DNA of 63,730 bases from Oscillospiraceae bacterium (GCA_015067825.1 SVLQ01000015.1:1-63730), one strand, 5' to 3'; positions 8,415 to 18,206 are shown, numbered from the stretch's first letter. Program-made: numbers and translations. The notes: generated by a model not told the origin, from the sequence alone.

Positions 8415-8443
8415 ATTGTAACACATATTCGGGCGCAAATCAA
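8415..8443 (-). promoter_or_regulatory. promoter of the deoR-like gene
   Basis: Minus-strand -35 TTGATT (8438-8443), 17-base spacer, -10 TACAAT (8415-8420). Leader about 40 bases. Confidence 0.65.
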
Positions 8444-8483
8444 TATATTCGGTAATCGGATATGCGTATATTTAGCAGCACCC

Positions 8484-8592
8484 GCAAGGGCCTTGGCTCT
8501 CCCTCCGGGAGAGCTGTCACCGCAGGTGACTGAGAGGGCCGCCCCTCTCCGTCCTCGCTTCGCTCGGCCACCTCTCCCAAAGGGAGAGGCAA
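8484..8592. repeat. dispersed multi-palindrome intergenic repeat
   Basis: Four adjacent palindromes: GCTCTCCCtccGGGAGAGC (8496-8514 region), GTCACCgcaGGTGAC (8516-8530), GAGAGGG..CCCTCTC and CCTCTCCCaaaGGGAGAGG (8571-8589 region). This composition is recalled as a common interspersed repeat of gut Clostridia. The rest of the gene-free stretch 8372-8756 contains the deoR promoter, AT-rich sequence without a recognised gene, and the terminator at 8703. Confidence 0.7.
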
Positions 8593-8702
8593 GAAGCGCC
8601 CACGCAGCGGCACACCCAAGCGGAAGGAACTCTATCCGTCGGATGAAGTCTGTTTTTAGTCGGTCCGGCGAAATTATTATATTATGTGTTTTCGGTCTAT
8701 AC

Positions 8703-8737
8703 AAAAAAAAGTCCCGGCAGATTACTCTGCCGGGACT
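8703..8737 (-). terminator. terminator of the isomerase-like gene
   Basis: A 12-bp perfect stem (8710-8721 with 8726-8737), 4-base loop, and a run of eight T on the minus strand. Confidence 0.9.
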
Positions 8738-8756
8738 GCAACTCTTTTATGCGATT

Positions 8757-9563
8757 TTACGCGCTCTGCCAGAGCTTTTTGACGGCGTAGACGAAATGCG
8801 AGAAGACGATGCCCGCATCTTCGAGCTCGTGGTTCCAGCGTTTGGTCCACTCCAGCGAAATACAGCCGGAGAAGCCGTTGGTTTTCAGCAGCGTGAACGC
8901 TTCTTTGATTGGAAGCGTGCCGTAGCCGAGCATTTTGTAGACGATCGCGCCCTGTTCGTTGACGGCGGTATCCTTGACGTGGACGTGGCGGACGTACTTG
9001 CCGATGTTGGCCCAGGTCTCGGCCGGGGTCTCGTTGGCATAGCGAACGGGGTGGTTGATATCCCACAGCGCACCGACGGACGGGCTGTTGACTTCGTCCA
9101 GCGTTTCCTTCAGGAGCTTGGAATTGGCGTAGACGCCGTTGGATTCCAGAAGCATCGTCACGCCTTTTTCGGCCGCATAGGATGCGAGCAGCTTCAGACG
9201 TTCCGTGACCAGCGCGGTATCGACGTGGGCGGCAGGGCCGGGTGCGGTGTCGCCGAGCACGCGGATATAGGGCGCGTGGAGGGCGGCAGCAAGGTCGAGG
9301 TAGGCCTTGGCCTGATCCAAAATCGCATCATCGGCGACCTGCAGCGTGCAGTCCGAGGAGATACAGGGGATCGACAGACCGCGGGCAGAGAGCTCAGCGT
9401 TGATCTTCGCGCAGCTTTCCGTCAGCTGTTTGGCCTTGGGCAGGTAGATATCTTCGCCGAGACCGCGCAGCTCGATGCCGTCGTAGCCGAGGTCTTTGGC
9501 GGCGGAGAAAATTTCGTTCAGCGTCCAATCGGGACAGCCGAGCGTTGAGAAGCTGATCTTCAT
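8757..9563 (-). CDS. xylose-isomerase-like TIM-barrel (sugar phosphate isomerase/epimerase)
   Basis: A 268-residue AP-endonuclease-2/xylose-isomerase-like barrel. Signature strands are visible: MKISFSTLGCPDWTL at the start, GYDGIELRG, HAPYIRVLGD, VTMLLESNGVY (glutamate metal ligand), VGALWDINHP, VRHVHVKDT and GCISLEWTKRW. Members isomerise or epimerise sugars and polyols or act in inositol breakdown; the substrate cannot be predicted. It starts 42 bases after the guaB stop with no terminator between, so read-through from guaB is possible. AAAGGA lies about 11 bases before the ATG. Confidence 0.85.
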   Translation of the reverse strand: MKISFSTLGCPDWTLNEIFSAAKDLGYDGIELRGLGEDIYLPKAKQLTESCAKINAELSARGLSIPCISSDCTLQVADDAILDQAKAYLDLAAALHAPYIRVLGDTAPGPAAHVDTALVTERLKLLASYAAEKGVTMLLESNGVYANSKLLKETLDEVNSPSVGALWDINHPVRYANETPAETWANIGKYVRHVHVKDTAVNEQGAIVYKMLGYGTLPIKEAFTLLKTNGFSGCISLEWTKRWNHELEDAGIVFSHFVYAVKKLWQSA

Positions 9564-9605
9564 CGGTATGGTCAGTCCTTTTGGTGTCAGATTTTGCGGG
9601 AACCG

Positions 9606-11081
<1,476 letters not shown>

Positions 11082-11137
11082 TCATCACTCCTTCGAAAAA
11101 ATTGATATGTGATTGCATTCTATTCTATATTTGATTC

Positions 11138-11166
11138 ATTATACTAAAAATCGGGGCATATGTCAA
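11138..11166 (-). promoter_or_regulatory. guaB promoter
   Basis: Consensus on the minus strand: TTGACA (11161-11166), 17 bases, TATAAT (11138-11143). The leader is about 50 bases. No purine riboswitch is seen in it. Confidence 0.85.
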
Positions 11167-11312
11167 GTTCCGCACCACCGTTTTCGCCTCAAAACCAATT
11201 GGCAAAATATCCAAAATTTTTATGCAAAAACGGGCGAGCGCCGCTTTAGTGGCCCTCGGATTTTCGCGTTTCCGCACATTTTCGCCGCCGGAAATCAACA
11301 AAAACTGCGCTA

Positions 11313-11341
11313 TTGACTTTTTGTACGGCATATGGTAAAAT
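11313..11341 (+). promoter_or_regulatory. promoter of tRNA-Leu(UAA)
   Basis: TTGACT (11313-11318), 17-base spacer, TAAAAT (11336-11341), ending 21 bases before the mature tRNA. Confidence 0.85.
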
Positions 11342-11362
11342 ATTCAGCGCAAGATCATACTT

Positions 11363-11447
11363 GCCGCTGTGACGAAATCGGTAGACGTAGCGGACTTAAA
11401 ATCCGTGGGCGCGAGCCATGCCGGTTCGAGTCCGGCCAGCGGCACCA
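11363..11447 (+). tRNA. tRNA-Leu (anticodon UAA)
   Basis: An 85-base class II tRNA. The acceptor stem is GCCGCTG (11363-11369) with CAGCGGC (11437-11443), followed by A and an encoded CCA (11445-11447). The anticodon loop ACTTAAAAT gives UAA, there is a long variable arm, and the T-arm is GGTTCGAGTCC. It is a single gene with its own promoter and terminator. Confidence 0.96.
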
Positions 11448-11481
11448 AAAATCCCGAATGCGTAGGCATTCGGGATTTTTT
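11448..11481. terminator. bidirectional terminator of tRNA-Leu and the araC-like gene
   Basis: A 14-bp stem (11448-11461 with 11466-11479), 4-base loop, T-run on both strands. Confidence 0.9.
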
Positions 11482-11527
11482 TGTTCCGTCGTTCCTTTTA
11501 TGCATCCGAATTTTCGAGGTACCGGCA

Positions 11528-12274
11528 TCATATAAAAAAGTGTCTCTTGATCTGCGAAGGCGGACAGCCGTACTGAGCTTTGAATGCCCGCGAAAAATAC
11601 TTTTCGCTCGTAAAACCGCACGAAAGCGCGATCTCGCGGACCGAAAGCCGATCGGCGATCAGAAGCTCCAACGCCCGATTCATGCGCAGTTTGATCAGAT
11701 ACTGTTTCGGCGACTGTTCAAAATACCGGCGAAATTTTCTCTGCAGGCTCGATACGCTGATAAACTCATGCTCGCAGATCTCCTCAACGTCCAGTTGGGG
11801 GTCGCAGAAATGCGCATTGATGTACGCAACGCAGTCGGCAAAGGCCGTGTCGCCGACTGCGCCTTTTTTATCCTCCGCGATGGTTTCCATGATCTCGTAG
11901 AGGATGGATTTTGCATGATTCACAGAGTGCTTCCCGTTCCAGGCCTCCAACAGCTTCCGGAACAGGCTTTCGACGGCAACTGCGTTCTGCAGACAGATGC
12001 ATTCCGCCTCGGCATAATTACAGTTCTCCAAATGCGCGACAATGATCTCGCTGCTTAAATATTCCACTCGGTACGGCACGTTTGCCGGAACAAAGAGAAG
12101 GTCTCCTTCCTTTACCGTGAAGTGTCTTCCGCATATTTCAAACTCGCCGACACCTTTGGTGCGGAACGAAAAAGATGCGTAAGGCCGTTCTTTTACCAGA
12201 ATAGATCCGTTTTCCTGCACAAAATTTGCGACGCTGACAGGTTTGAACTCCAGTTCGTCAAAATGACAGATCAC
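11528..12274 (-). CDS. AraC-family transcriptional regulator with cupin sensor
   Basis: A 248-residue protein. Residues 1-110 are a cupin-like ligand domain (FTVKEGDLLFVPANVPYRVEY). The last 100 residues are two AraC HTH motifs (VEEICEHEFISVSSLQRKFR and VREIALSCGFTSEKYFSRAF). The start is GTG, 7 bases after AGGAGG. It is divergent from the pair of QueG-like Fe-S genes, separated by about 150 bases, and is their most likely regulator. The ligand is unknown. Confidence 0.9.
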   Translation of the reverse strand: MICHFDELEFKPVSVANFVQENGSILVKERPYASFSFRTKGVGEFEICGRHFTVKEGDLLFVPANVPYRVEYLSSEIIVAHLENCNYAEAECICLQNAVAVESLFRKLLEAWNGKHSVNHAKSILYEIMETIAEDKKGAVGDTAFADCVAYINAHFCDPQLDVEEICEHEFISVSSLQRKFRRYFEQSPKQYLIKLRMNRALELLIADRLSVREIALSCGFTSEKYFSRAFKAQYGCPPSQIKRHFFI

Positions 12275-12296
12275 AGGCTTCCCTCCTCCCGGGTAT

Positions 12297-12375
12297 ATTA
12301 TACCACACTGTGACTAAAAAGTACACTTTTTTGGTTTGAAATTCGGTTTTCGACAAAAGCGGATTATGCTATACT
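12297..12375. promoter_or_regulatory. divergent promoter region araC-like / QueG-like
   Basis: A clear minus-strand -10 TATAAT (12297-12302) for the araC-like gene and a plus-strand -10 TATACT (12370-12375) for the Fe-S genes. Neither has a good -35 (TGTACT and TTTTCG at 17-base spacing), as expected where an AraC activator is needed. Confidence 0.5.
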
Positions 12376-12423
12376 CTATACGGATAGCAAGACACATTCC
12401 GCACGTTTAAGGAGAGGAAATAT

Positions 12424-13272
12424 ATGGACAATCATTTCAAGGCAGAGGTTCTCAGCGCCGCAAAAAAAATCGGGATCGATCTGGTGGGGTTTGCCTCGAA
12501 AGCCAGATTTGAAAACGTCGACCCGCAGCACAATCCTTTTTCGATTTTTCCCGAAGCCAAAACGGTGATCATGGTCGGCAAGCGCATTTGCCGCGGTACG
12601 CTTCGCGGCATCGAAGAAGGAACGAACTTTACCGACTATCATATGTACGGCAGAAACTGGCTGGAGGACGAATTCCTTGCGGTCGCCGTTTACGATCTCG
12701 TGCGAATGATCGAAGACAACGGCTGGGAAGCCTGTCCGATCTTCCCGAATCCGTCCGAGCTCGGCCCGCAGGGTGTTTCGGTCGCCGACGGCCGTCCGGC
12801 CCCCAACGTATATCCCGATTTTAACTACGCCGCCGTTGCCTGCGGTCTCGGTGAGATCGGCATGAACGGTTTGTTCCTGTCGCCCGAATTCGGCTCGCGC
12901 CAGAGATTCCACATGATCCTGACCGACGCCGAGATCGAAGAATCGCCCCTGTTTGAGGGCAGCATCTGCGACGGCTGCGGCGAATGCGCCAAAAGCTGTC
13001 CGCTGGGTGCCATTGATATGCAGGACCCGATCGAAATCAACGTCTGCGGCAAGGTGATGAAGGTCGCCCGCATCGACTACGATCTCTGCCGCAGCTGCAA
13101 AAACGGTACGGAAGGAAACCGTATGCACGAATCCGGCAAGCCCGACCGGATTGCCGCGCTCTGCAACCGCAGCTGTATGTGCCATCTGGACGAGCAGCAG
13201 CGCACCGGAAACAAATTTGAAAATCCGTTCCGCACGAGAGATACCTGGAGCATCGGGGAAAATCGGAAATAG
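12424..13272 (+). CDS. QueG-like (epoxyqueuosine-reductase-related) iron-sulfur protein
   Basis: A 282-residue protein without signal peptide or membrane segment. Residues 1-180 resemble the corrinoid-binding domain of the QueG/reductive-dehalogenase superfamily (AKTVIMVGKRICRGTLRGI, AAVACGLGEIGMNGLFLSPE). It has a 4Fe-4S motif CDGCGECAKSCPLGA near residue 180. A second cysteine set (CRSC, then CNRSCMCHLDE) is unlike the usual second cluster. It is shorter than true QueG (about 330-380) and is followed 12 bases later by a paralogue. A cobalamin- and Fe-S-dependent reductase is inferred; the substrate is unknown. Confidence 0.7.
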   Translation: MDNHFKAEVLSAAKKIGIDLVGFASKARFENVDPQHNPFSIFPEAKTVIMVGKRICRGTLRGIEEGTNFTDYHMYGRNWLEDEFLAVAVYDLVRMIEDNGWEACPIFPNPSELGPQGVSVADGRPAPNVYPDFNYAAVACGLGEIGMNGLFLSPEFGSRQRFHMILTDAEIEESPLFEGSICDGCGECAKSCPLGAIDMQDPIEINVCGKVMKVARIDYDLCRSCKNGTEGNRMHESGKPDRIAALCNRSCMCHLDEQQRTGNKFENPFRTRDTWSIGENRK

Positions 13273-13284
13273 GGGTGCTCACCA

Positions 13285-14406
13285 ATGAAATTGACTTCTC
13301 AAATGATCAAAGAAAAGGCAAAGGAATTGGGAATCGACGCGATCGGCATCGGCAATATCGACCGTTTTGACGGCGCGCCCTATCTGATGTCTCCGCGAAC
13401 CTATTTTCCCAACGCCAAATCCGTGATCGCGGTCGCCATGCGCATCCCGCGCGGCACCTACCGTGGGATCGAAGAAGGTACCCATTGGCACAACTACACG
13501 TTCTATGCCTACAACAAATTAAACACGCTGTTCCGCCCGCGGCTCTCCTACGAGCTCTGCTGCTTCATCGAAGATCACGGTTGGGAAGCGGTCCCGCACT
13601 ACCCGGCGGTCGCAGAGGGCAACGGCACGACCCGCGGTCCGGTCGGCGAGGGGCGCGTCCCCGGCGACGTAGCCTGCAGCGTGCGCATCATCGCAGCAGG
13701 CTGCGGCCTCGGCGAGCTCGGTTATTCCAAGGTGTTTCTCACCAAAGAATTCGGGCCGCGTGTGCGCCTTGGGCTGATCTTTACCGACTGCGAGCTGGAG
13801 CCCGACCCGATCATGGACACGGGCGATATCTGTCTGCATTGCGGCGCTTGTGTGCGTGATTGCCCGGGCAACGCGATCCCGCCGATCAAAAACAAAAAAA
13901 ACCGGATCTACATCCAATACGGCGAAGAGAAAGAGGTTTGGTACGGCGACGTCAGAATGGGTCGCTGCACGCTGACGCATCACGGCCTCAACAACGAATG
14001 CTCGCCGTTTTTGAAAAAGGAATTCCCCAACATGGCCTTCGACGTCCGCAACAGCGAGATGACCGAAGAAGAGGCGTATATCCTCGCCTACACCGTGGCC
14101 GAGGGCTCCTGGTGGCGCAAGCCCGGAGGTAAGTCGGTTGTCGGGTATTACGATTATATGCTGAGCCACACGGGGTATTTTGCCATTTGCGGTGCCAAGG
14201 GCTGCATCCGCGCCTGCATGGACGCTTTGGAAAAGGCCGGCAGAGTGGAAAACAAATTCCACAACAAATTCTACCGCAAAAAAAGCTGGACGCTGCCCAA
14301 CAAGCCGATCAAGGTTTCCGAAGGCGTCAACCCCTACCGCGAAGCCTATCTCGACGAAAAGTACCCGGGGATCCGCAAAAACGAATACAAAAAAACCGAG
14401 GATTGA
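13285..14406 (+). CDS. QueG-like iron-sulfur protein, paralogue of the preceding gene
   Basis: A 373-residue protein sharing the RGTYRGIEEGTHWHNY and AAGCGLGELGYSKVFLTKEFG segments with its neighbour. The ferredoxin motif is CLHCGACVRDCPGNAIPP near residue 185. About 150 extra C-terminal residues carry CGAKGCIRACMDALE, a possible second cluster, and a basic tail. It lies 12 bases downstream, so it should be translated from the same mRNA. It may form a heteromer with the 282-aa protein or act in the same reduction. QueG itself is not a good match because the tRNA-binding HEAT repeats are absent. Confidence 0.7.
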   Translation: MKLTSQMIKEKAKELGIDAIGIGNIDRFDGAPYLMSPRTYFPNAKSVIAVAMRIPRGTYRGIEEGTHWHNYTFYAYNKLNTLFRPRLSYELCCFIEDHGWEAVPHYPAVAEGNGTTRGPVGEGRVPGDVACSVRIIAAGCGLGELGYSKVFLTKEFGPRVRLGLIFTDCELEPDPIMDTGDICLHCGACVRDCPGNAIPPIKNKKNRIYIQYGEEKEVWYGDVRMGRCTLTHHGLNNECSPFLKKEFPNMAFDVRNSEMTEEEAYILAYTVAEGSWWRKPGGKSVVGYYDYMLSHTGYFAICGAKGCIRACMDALEKAGRVENKFHNKFYRKKSWTLPNKPIKVSEGVNPYREAYLDEKYPGIRKNEYKKTED

Positions 14407-14412
14407 TCTCGC

Positions 14413-14652
14413 AAAAAGACGATTGCAAAAGGCAGTACCAAACAAGAAAACACGGAATCCGCCCATCAAGAAGCTTCTTGATGGGCGGATCGTTTTACGC
14501 CGGTCAAACAGCAGCTTTGGTGCAGATCGAGACTTGTTTCGGGGGCAATCCTTGGTGGCTTGTCCCCGAAACGGAACGAAGAGCTGCGCCAAAGCGGCGT
14601 TTGAACGGGCTGCGGTTTCTTGTTTGGTGCTGCCAAAAGCAATCGTCTTTTT
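14413..14652. repeat. 240-bp nested inverted-repeat (MITE-like) element
   Basis: Outer arms 14413-14449 and 14616-14652 match in 32 of 37 positions (one GT pair, one AAAA/AAAA block). Inner arms at about 14499-14529 and 14580-14610 also pair. The centre is a hairpin GTTTCGGGG/CCCCGAAAC (14536-14544 with 14564-14572). A separate perfect 34-base palindrome lies in the left half (14457-14490). No open frame is present. It sits between convergent genes, starting 6 bases after one stop and ending 18 bases before the other. Confidence 0.75.
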
Positions 14653-14670
14653 TGATTTGAAACACTTCTA

Positions 14671-15516
14671 TTATTCGATATACGACATCAGTTCCTTCGC
14701 CGATTCGACCGCGTACGCCGCGTAGATTTTCCGCATCGACGCAGGCAGACGGGATGTATTGAGCTCAAAGTTGAAGAGTCCCTCAAATCCCACGAGCGCC
14801 AGGCCGTGCATCGCGTCTTTCCACTCGACGTTTCCGGTAAAGGGCAGGATGTGCTCGTCGTCGATACCGCGGTTGTCGTTGACGTGGATCGCGGCCAGCC
14901 GTTTGCCGACGTACGCAAGCGCCTCGGACTGCTGCACACCGCTGATGTTCGCGTGGCCGAAATCCCAGCAAACGCGCATACCGAGCGCATCGGCGACCGC
15001 GCAGACCTCATCGGGCGACTGGCAGAAGCGGTGGACGTGCATCGCACCCGGGACGACGCGCATATTTTCCAGCGCGACCGTCAGCCCCACGCGCGCGGCG
15101 TGCTCGGCAAACGGGCCGAGCAGATCCATCACCATGTCGTACTGCTCCTTGTAGCGGTATTTCCGCATGGGCAGGGTCGTGGCATTTGGGTGCAGGACGG
15201 CGCAATCAAGCCCCAGCGCAACGGAAGCGTCGATTGCGCGGTGCATACGGGCCTTGAAGTTCTCCACGTCCGACATCCCGTCGTACGGGAGATGCCCCAT
15301 TTCGCTCTTGATGCCGAGGATCTCGGTGTCTTTTAAGATCTGCTCCACCTGCGGACGCCACCCGTCCGAGGTCAGATCGAGCGTAGTCAGACGAAGATCG
15401 ACCGCATCGAACCCGGCTTCTTTATAAAAACGGAAGGATTCCCGCACAAACGCGTTGACGTCGCCGCCGGGACTGCCGCACAGATTCGACGCTGTGCTGA
15501 TCCGCAGTTTTTTCAT
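14671..15516 (-). CDS. xylose-isomerase-like TIM-barrel protein
   Basis: A 281-residue sugar-phosphate isomerase/epimerase-like barrel starting MKKLRISTASNLCGSPGG at ATG 15516. Strand and ligand motifs are visible: GFDAVDLRLTTLD, GLDCAVLHPNAT, GLTVALENMRVVPG (metal-binding Glu), MRVCWDFGHANISG (Asp and His), LAAIHVNDNRG and GLFNFELN. It differs from the 8757-9563 protein. It is divergent from the GH3 gene, with a consensus promoter overlapped by a palindrome, so both are probably under one sugar-responsive regulator. Confidence 0.85.
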   Translation of the reverse strand: MKKLRISTASNLCGSPGGDVNAFVRESFRFYKEAGFDAVDLRLTTLDLTSDGWRPQVEQILKDTEILGIKSEMGHLPYDGMSDVENFKARMHRAIDASVALGLDCAVLHPNATTLPMRKYRYKEQYDMVMDLLGPFAEHAARVGLTVALENMRVVPGAMHVHRFCQSPDEVCAVADALGMRVCWDFGHANISGVQQSEALAYVGKRLAAIHVNDNRGIDDEHILPFTGNVEWKDAMHGLALVGFEGLFNFELNTSRLPASMRKIYAAYAVESAKELMSYIE

Positions 15517-15565
15517 AGCTGCACCTGCCTTTGTCCTTATTTGCGCGCGGAAATTGTGCGGTTTT

Positions 15566-15594
15566 ATTATAATACAAGAGAAAGAACCTGTCAA
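15566..15594 (-). promoter_or_regulatory. promoter of the 15516 isomerase-like gene
   Basis: Perfect consensus on the minus strand: TTGACA (15589-15594), 17 bases, TATAAT (15566-15571). The -35 overlaps the palindrome at 15592-15614. Confidence 0.9.
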
Positions 15595-15614
15595 TGTGTT
15601 TTTAAAACACATTG
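15592..15614. promoter_or_regulatory. palindromic operator candidate
   Basis: CAATGTGTTTT (15592-15602) and AAAACACATTG (15604-15614) form a perfect 11-bp inverted repeat around one base. It overlaps the minus-strand -35 and lies 35 bases upstream of the plus-strand -35, so one regulator could control both genes. Confidence 0.65.
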
Positions 15615-15648
15615 TTACAGAAAAACAACATCATCCCCTCTCCTACCC

Positions 15649-15677
15649 TTGACCCAGCCTCTCTTTTCCGCTATAAT
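15649..15677 (+). promoter_or_regulatory. promoter of the GH3 gene
   Basis: TTGACC (15649-15654), 17 bases, TATAAT (15672-15677), leader about 30 bases. Confidence 0.9.
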
Positions 15678-15716
15678 AAGGGTACAATCTATCACCACTA
15701 CGAGGAGGAATATCCC

Positions 15717-18092
15717 ATGAACAAATATGCGAGATTCCGCTTTCAGCCCTGTTTGCCGTTGGGTGCCGACGGAAAGCGCGTGACCGGTTCGGCTGCGCAC
15801 GCCAATCTTTCGCGCGAGGCCGCGACAGAAGGCATGGTTCTGCTCAAAAACAACGGTGCTCTGCCGCTCAAGGCCGGTGCAAAGGTCGCGCTTTTCGGCA
15901 AGGCTACCATTGAATACATCAAAGGCGGCGGCGGCAGCGGCGACGTGCACACGCTCTACGTCCGCAACATCTACGAAGGTTTTGCCGCCAAGGAAGCCGA
16001 AGGCAAGGTTTCGGTTTACATGCCGCTGGTCGACTTCTACAAGGAATACGTCAAGGCCGAAAGCGTTCACATCCCGACGCCCAAGCAGATCGACGCGACC
16101 TGGGACATCGTTAACGCGATGGAATTCTGCACGCTGCGCGACGACATGACCTACGACACCTTCGCCAGCATGCACGTGAAGGAACCGGCCGTTCCCGACG
16201 AACTGATCGCCGGCGCGGCGGAGTTCGCCGACACCGCGATTTTGACCCTCAGCCGTTTCTCGGCCGAAGGCGTTGACCGCAGACCGCAGGGCGGCGACTA
16301 CTACCTCTCCGACCTTGAAAAAGACCTGATCGACAAGCTGGGCAAGGCGTTTAAAGACGTCGTGGTCGTGATCAACTCCGGCGCGACCATTGACTGCGAG
16401 TACCTCGCCGAAAACGACGACGTTTCCGCCATCCTCTTTGGCTGGCAGGGCGGCATGGAAGGCGGCTCGGCCGTGGCAGACCTGTTGGTCGGCGACGTCA
16501 ACCCCTCGGGCAAAATGACCGACACGATCGCCAAATCCTACGACGTTTACCCCTGCAAAGACGAATTTTGGGAAAGCTTCCTCTTCCTCGACTACTCCGA
16601 CGATATTTACGTCGGCTACCGCTACTTCGAGACGATCCCGGGTGCGAAGGATCAAGTGCGCTACCCCTTCGGCTACGGCCTCTCCTACACGACGTTTGCT
16701 TTCTCCGGCAAGGCCTGCCTCGCCTCCGAGGGCAAGATCATCGCCGTCGTCGACGTGAAAAACACCGGCGCGGTCGCGGGCAAGGAAGTTGTTCAGCTCT
16801 ACTACTCCGCTCCGCAGGGCAAGCTCGGCAAGCCCGCGCGCGAGCTCGCCGCCTTTAAAAAGACCAAGCTGCTCGCTCCGGGCGAGAGCGAAACCATCGT
16901 TTTGAGCTTTCAAATCGACGATATGGCCAGCTTTGACGACCTCGGCAAGATCGCAAAATCGGCCTACGTTTTGGAAGAAGGCAGCTACGGCTTCTACCTC
17001 GGCACCTCCGTTGCCGACGCCGAAAAGCTGGCGTTCGAATACATCGTCGCCGAGCCGACCGTGGTCGCGCAGTACAAGAGCTGGTGCAAGCCCTTCAAGC
17101 TTGCCAAGCGTATGCTCGCCGACGGCAGCTTTGAGGCGCTGCCGATGGGCGAAGAGAGCTACTATTACGGCAAAAACGAGCCGACCGGTGCCAAAGCGCC
17201 CGAAAAGCCCGTGATGTTTGACGAAGTCGGCATTTCGATCTCGCTCGACGAATTTATCGCGCAGTTCACCGACGACGAGCTGATGAACTTCGTCGGTGGT
17301 CAGGCCCCGACGGGTGTCGCCAACACCGGCTGCTTCGGCGGCCTCAAGCGCCTCGGCATCCCGCCGATCCCCACGGCCGACGGCCCTGCGGGCGTGCGCC
17401 TGGAGCCCGAAACGGGCATTCCGACGACGGCGTGGCCGTGCGCGACGCTTTTGGCCTGCACGTGGAACACCGAGCTCGTCGAGCGCGTCGGCGCAGGCGG
17501 CGGTGCGGAACTCCGCGAAAACAACATCGGCATCTGGCTTGCGCCGGCGCTGAACATCCACCGCGACCCGCTCTGCGGCCGCAACTTTGAGTACTACTCC
17601 GAAGATCCGCTGATCGCCGGCAAGATGGCCGCGGCCATGACGCGCGGCGTGCAGTCGCAGAAGGCGGCGGTTTCGATCAAGCACTACGCCTGCAACAGCA
17701 AGGAAGCCAACCGCTACGACATCGACGCGCGCCTCTCCGAACGCGCCCTGCGCGAGATCTACCTGAAGGGCTTTGAGATCTGCGTGAAGGAAGCCGACCC
17801 GTGGACGATCATGTCGTCCTACAACCGCATCAACGGCCAGCACACCTCGGAAAGCTACGAACTGCTCACGGAGATCACCCGCAACGAATGGGGCTTTAAG
17901 GGCATGATCGAGACCGACTGGGGCGTGCACAACGATCCGGTCAAGGAAGTGCTCGCCGGCAACGACATGAAGATGCCCTGCGGTTACCCCGCCGAGCTGA
18001 AGGCCGGCATGGAAGACGGCCGCCTCACGCGCGCCGACCTCGAACTCTGCGTGAAACGTATCCTCGAAATGACCCTGAAGATGGCAGAATAA
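15717..18092 (+). CDS. GH3 beta-glycosidase with permuted domain order
   Basis: A 791-residue intracellular enzyme starting at ATG 15717, 8 bases after GGAGG. The usual GH3 order is reversed. The alpha/beta C-domain comes first, with the likely acid/base Glu in SRFSAEGVDRRPQ near residue 184. Then comes an Fn3-like domain (about 350-460). The TIM barrel is last (ADGPAGVRLEPETG, VSIKHYACNSKEANR), with the nucleophile Asp in GMIETDWGVHND near residue 734. This order is known from Ruminococcus albus and Butyrivibrio beta-glucosidases. It has no signal peptide, so it should act on imported oligosaccharides. Beta-glucosidase is likely; beta-xylosidase or N-acetylglucosaminidase is possible. Confidence 0.92.
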   Translation: MNKYARFRFQPCLPLGADGKRVTGSAAHANLSREAATEGMVLLKNNGALPLKAGAKVALFGKATIEYIKGGGGSGDVHTLYVRNIYEGFAAKEAEGKVSVYMPLVDFYKEYVKAESVHIPTPKQIDATWDIVNAMEFCTLRDDMTYDTFASMHVKEPAVPDELIAGAAEFADTAILTLSRFSAEGVDRRPQGGDYYLSDLEKDLIDKLGKAFKDVVVVINSGATIDCEYLAENDDVSAILFGWQGGMEGGSAVADLLVGDVNPSGKMTDTIAKSYDVYPCKDEFWESFLFLDYSDDIYVGYRYFETIPGAKDQVRYPFGYGLSYTTFAFSGKACLASEGKIIAVVDVKNTGAVAGKEVVQLYYSAPQGKLGKPARELAAFKKTKLLAPGESETIVLSFQIDDMASFDDLGKIAKSAYVLEEGSYGFYLGTSVADAEKLAFEYIVAEPTVVAQYKSWCKPFKLAKRMLADGSFEALPMGEESYYYGKNEPTGAKAPEKPVMFDEVGISISLDEFIAQFTDDELMNFVGGQAPTGVANTGCFGGLKRLGIPPIPTADGPAGVRLEPETGIPTTAWPCATLLACTWNTELVERVGAGGGAELRENNIGIWLAPALNIHRDPLCGRNFEYYSEDPLIAGKMAAAMTRGVQSQKAAVSIKHYACNSKEANRYDIDARLSERALREIYLKGFEICVKEADPWTIMSSYNRINGQHTSESYELLTEITRNEWGFKGMIETDWGVHNDPVKEVLAGNDMKMPCGYPAELKAGMEDGRLTRADLELCVKRILEMTLKMAE

Positions 18093-18095
18093 GAG

Positions 18096-18131
18096 AACGG
18101 GGCAGAGACAATCGTCTCTGCCTCGTTTTTT
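18096..18131 (+). terminator. terminator of the GH3 gene
   Basis: A 14-bp stem with one GT pair (18096-18109 with 18114-18127), 4-base loop, T6 run. Confidence 0.9.
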
Positions 18132-18173
18132 ATCCGGATCGGCCACCGCCCTACGGCGCTCCGGCAACCATGC

Positions 18174-18206
18174 GGTTATAGGGGACGGGGCTCCCGTCCC
18201 GCACAT
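18174..18206. repeat. single unit of the GGGACGGG palindrome family
   Basis: TAGGGGACGGGgctCCCGTCCCGCA, the same module as in the arrays at 48.2-48.4 kb and 59.8-60.4 kb. The flanking CACCGCCCTACGGCG is also family-like. Confidence 0.65.

Noticed and set aside
12424..14406. Calling either Fe-S protein true epoxyqueuosine reductase QueG
   Set aside because: Lengths, the second cysteine sets and the missing HEAT-type C-terminus do not fit QueG; only the superfamily is supported.
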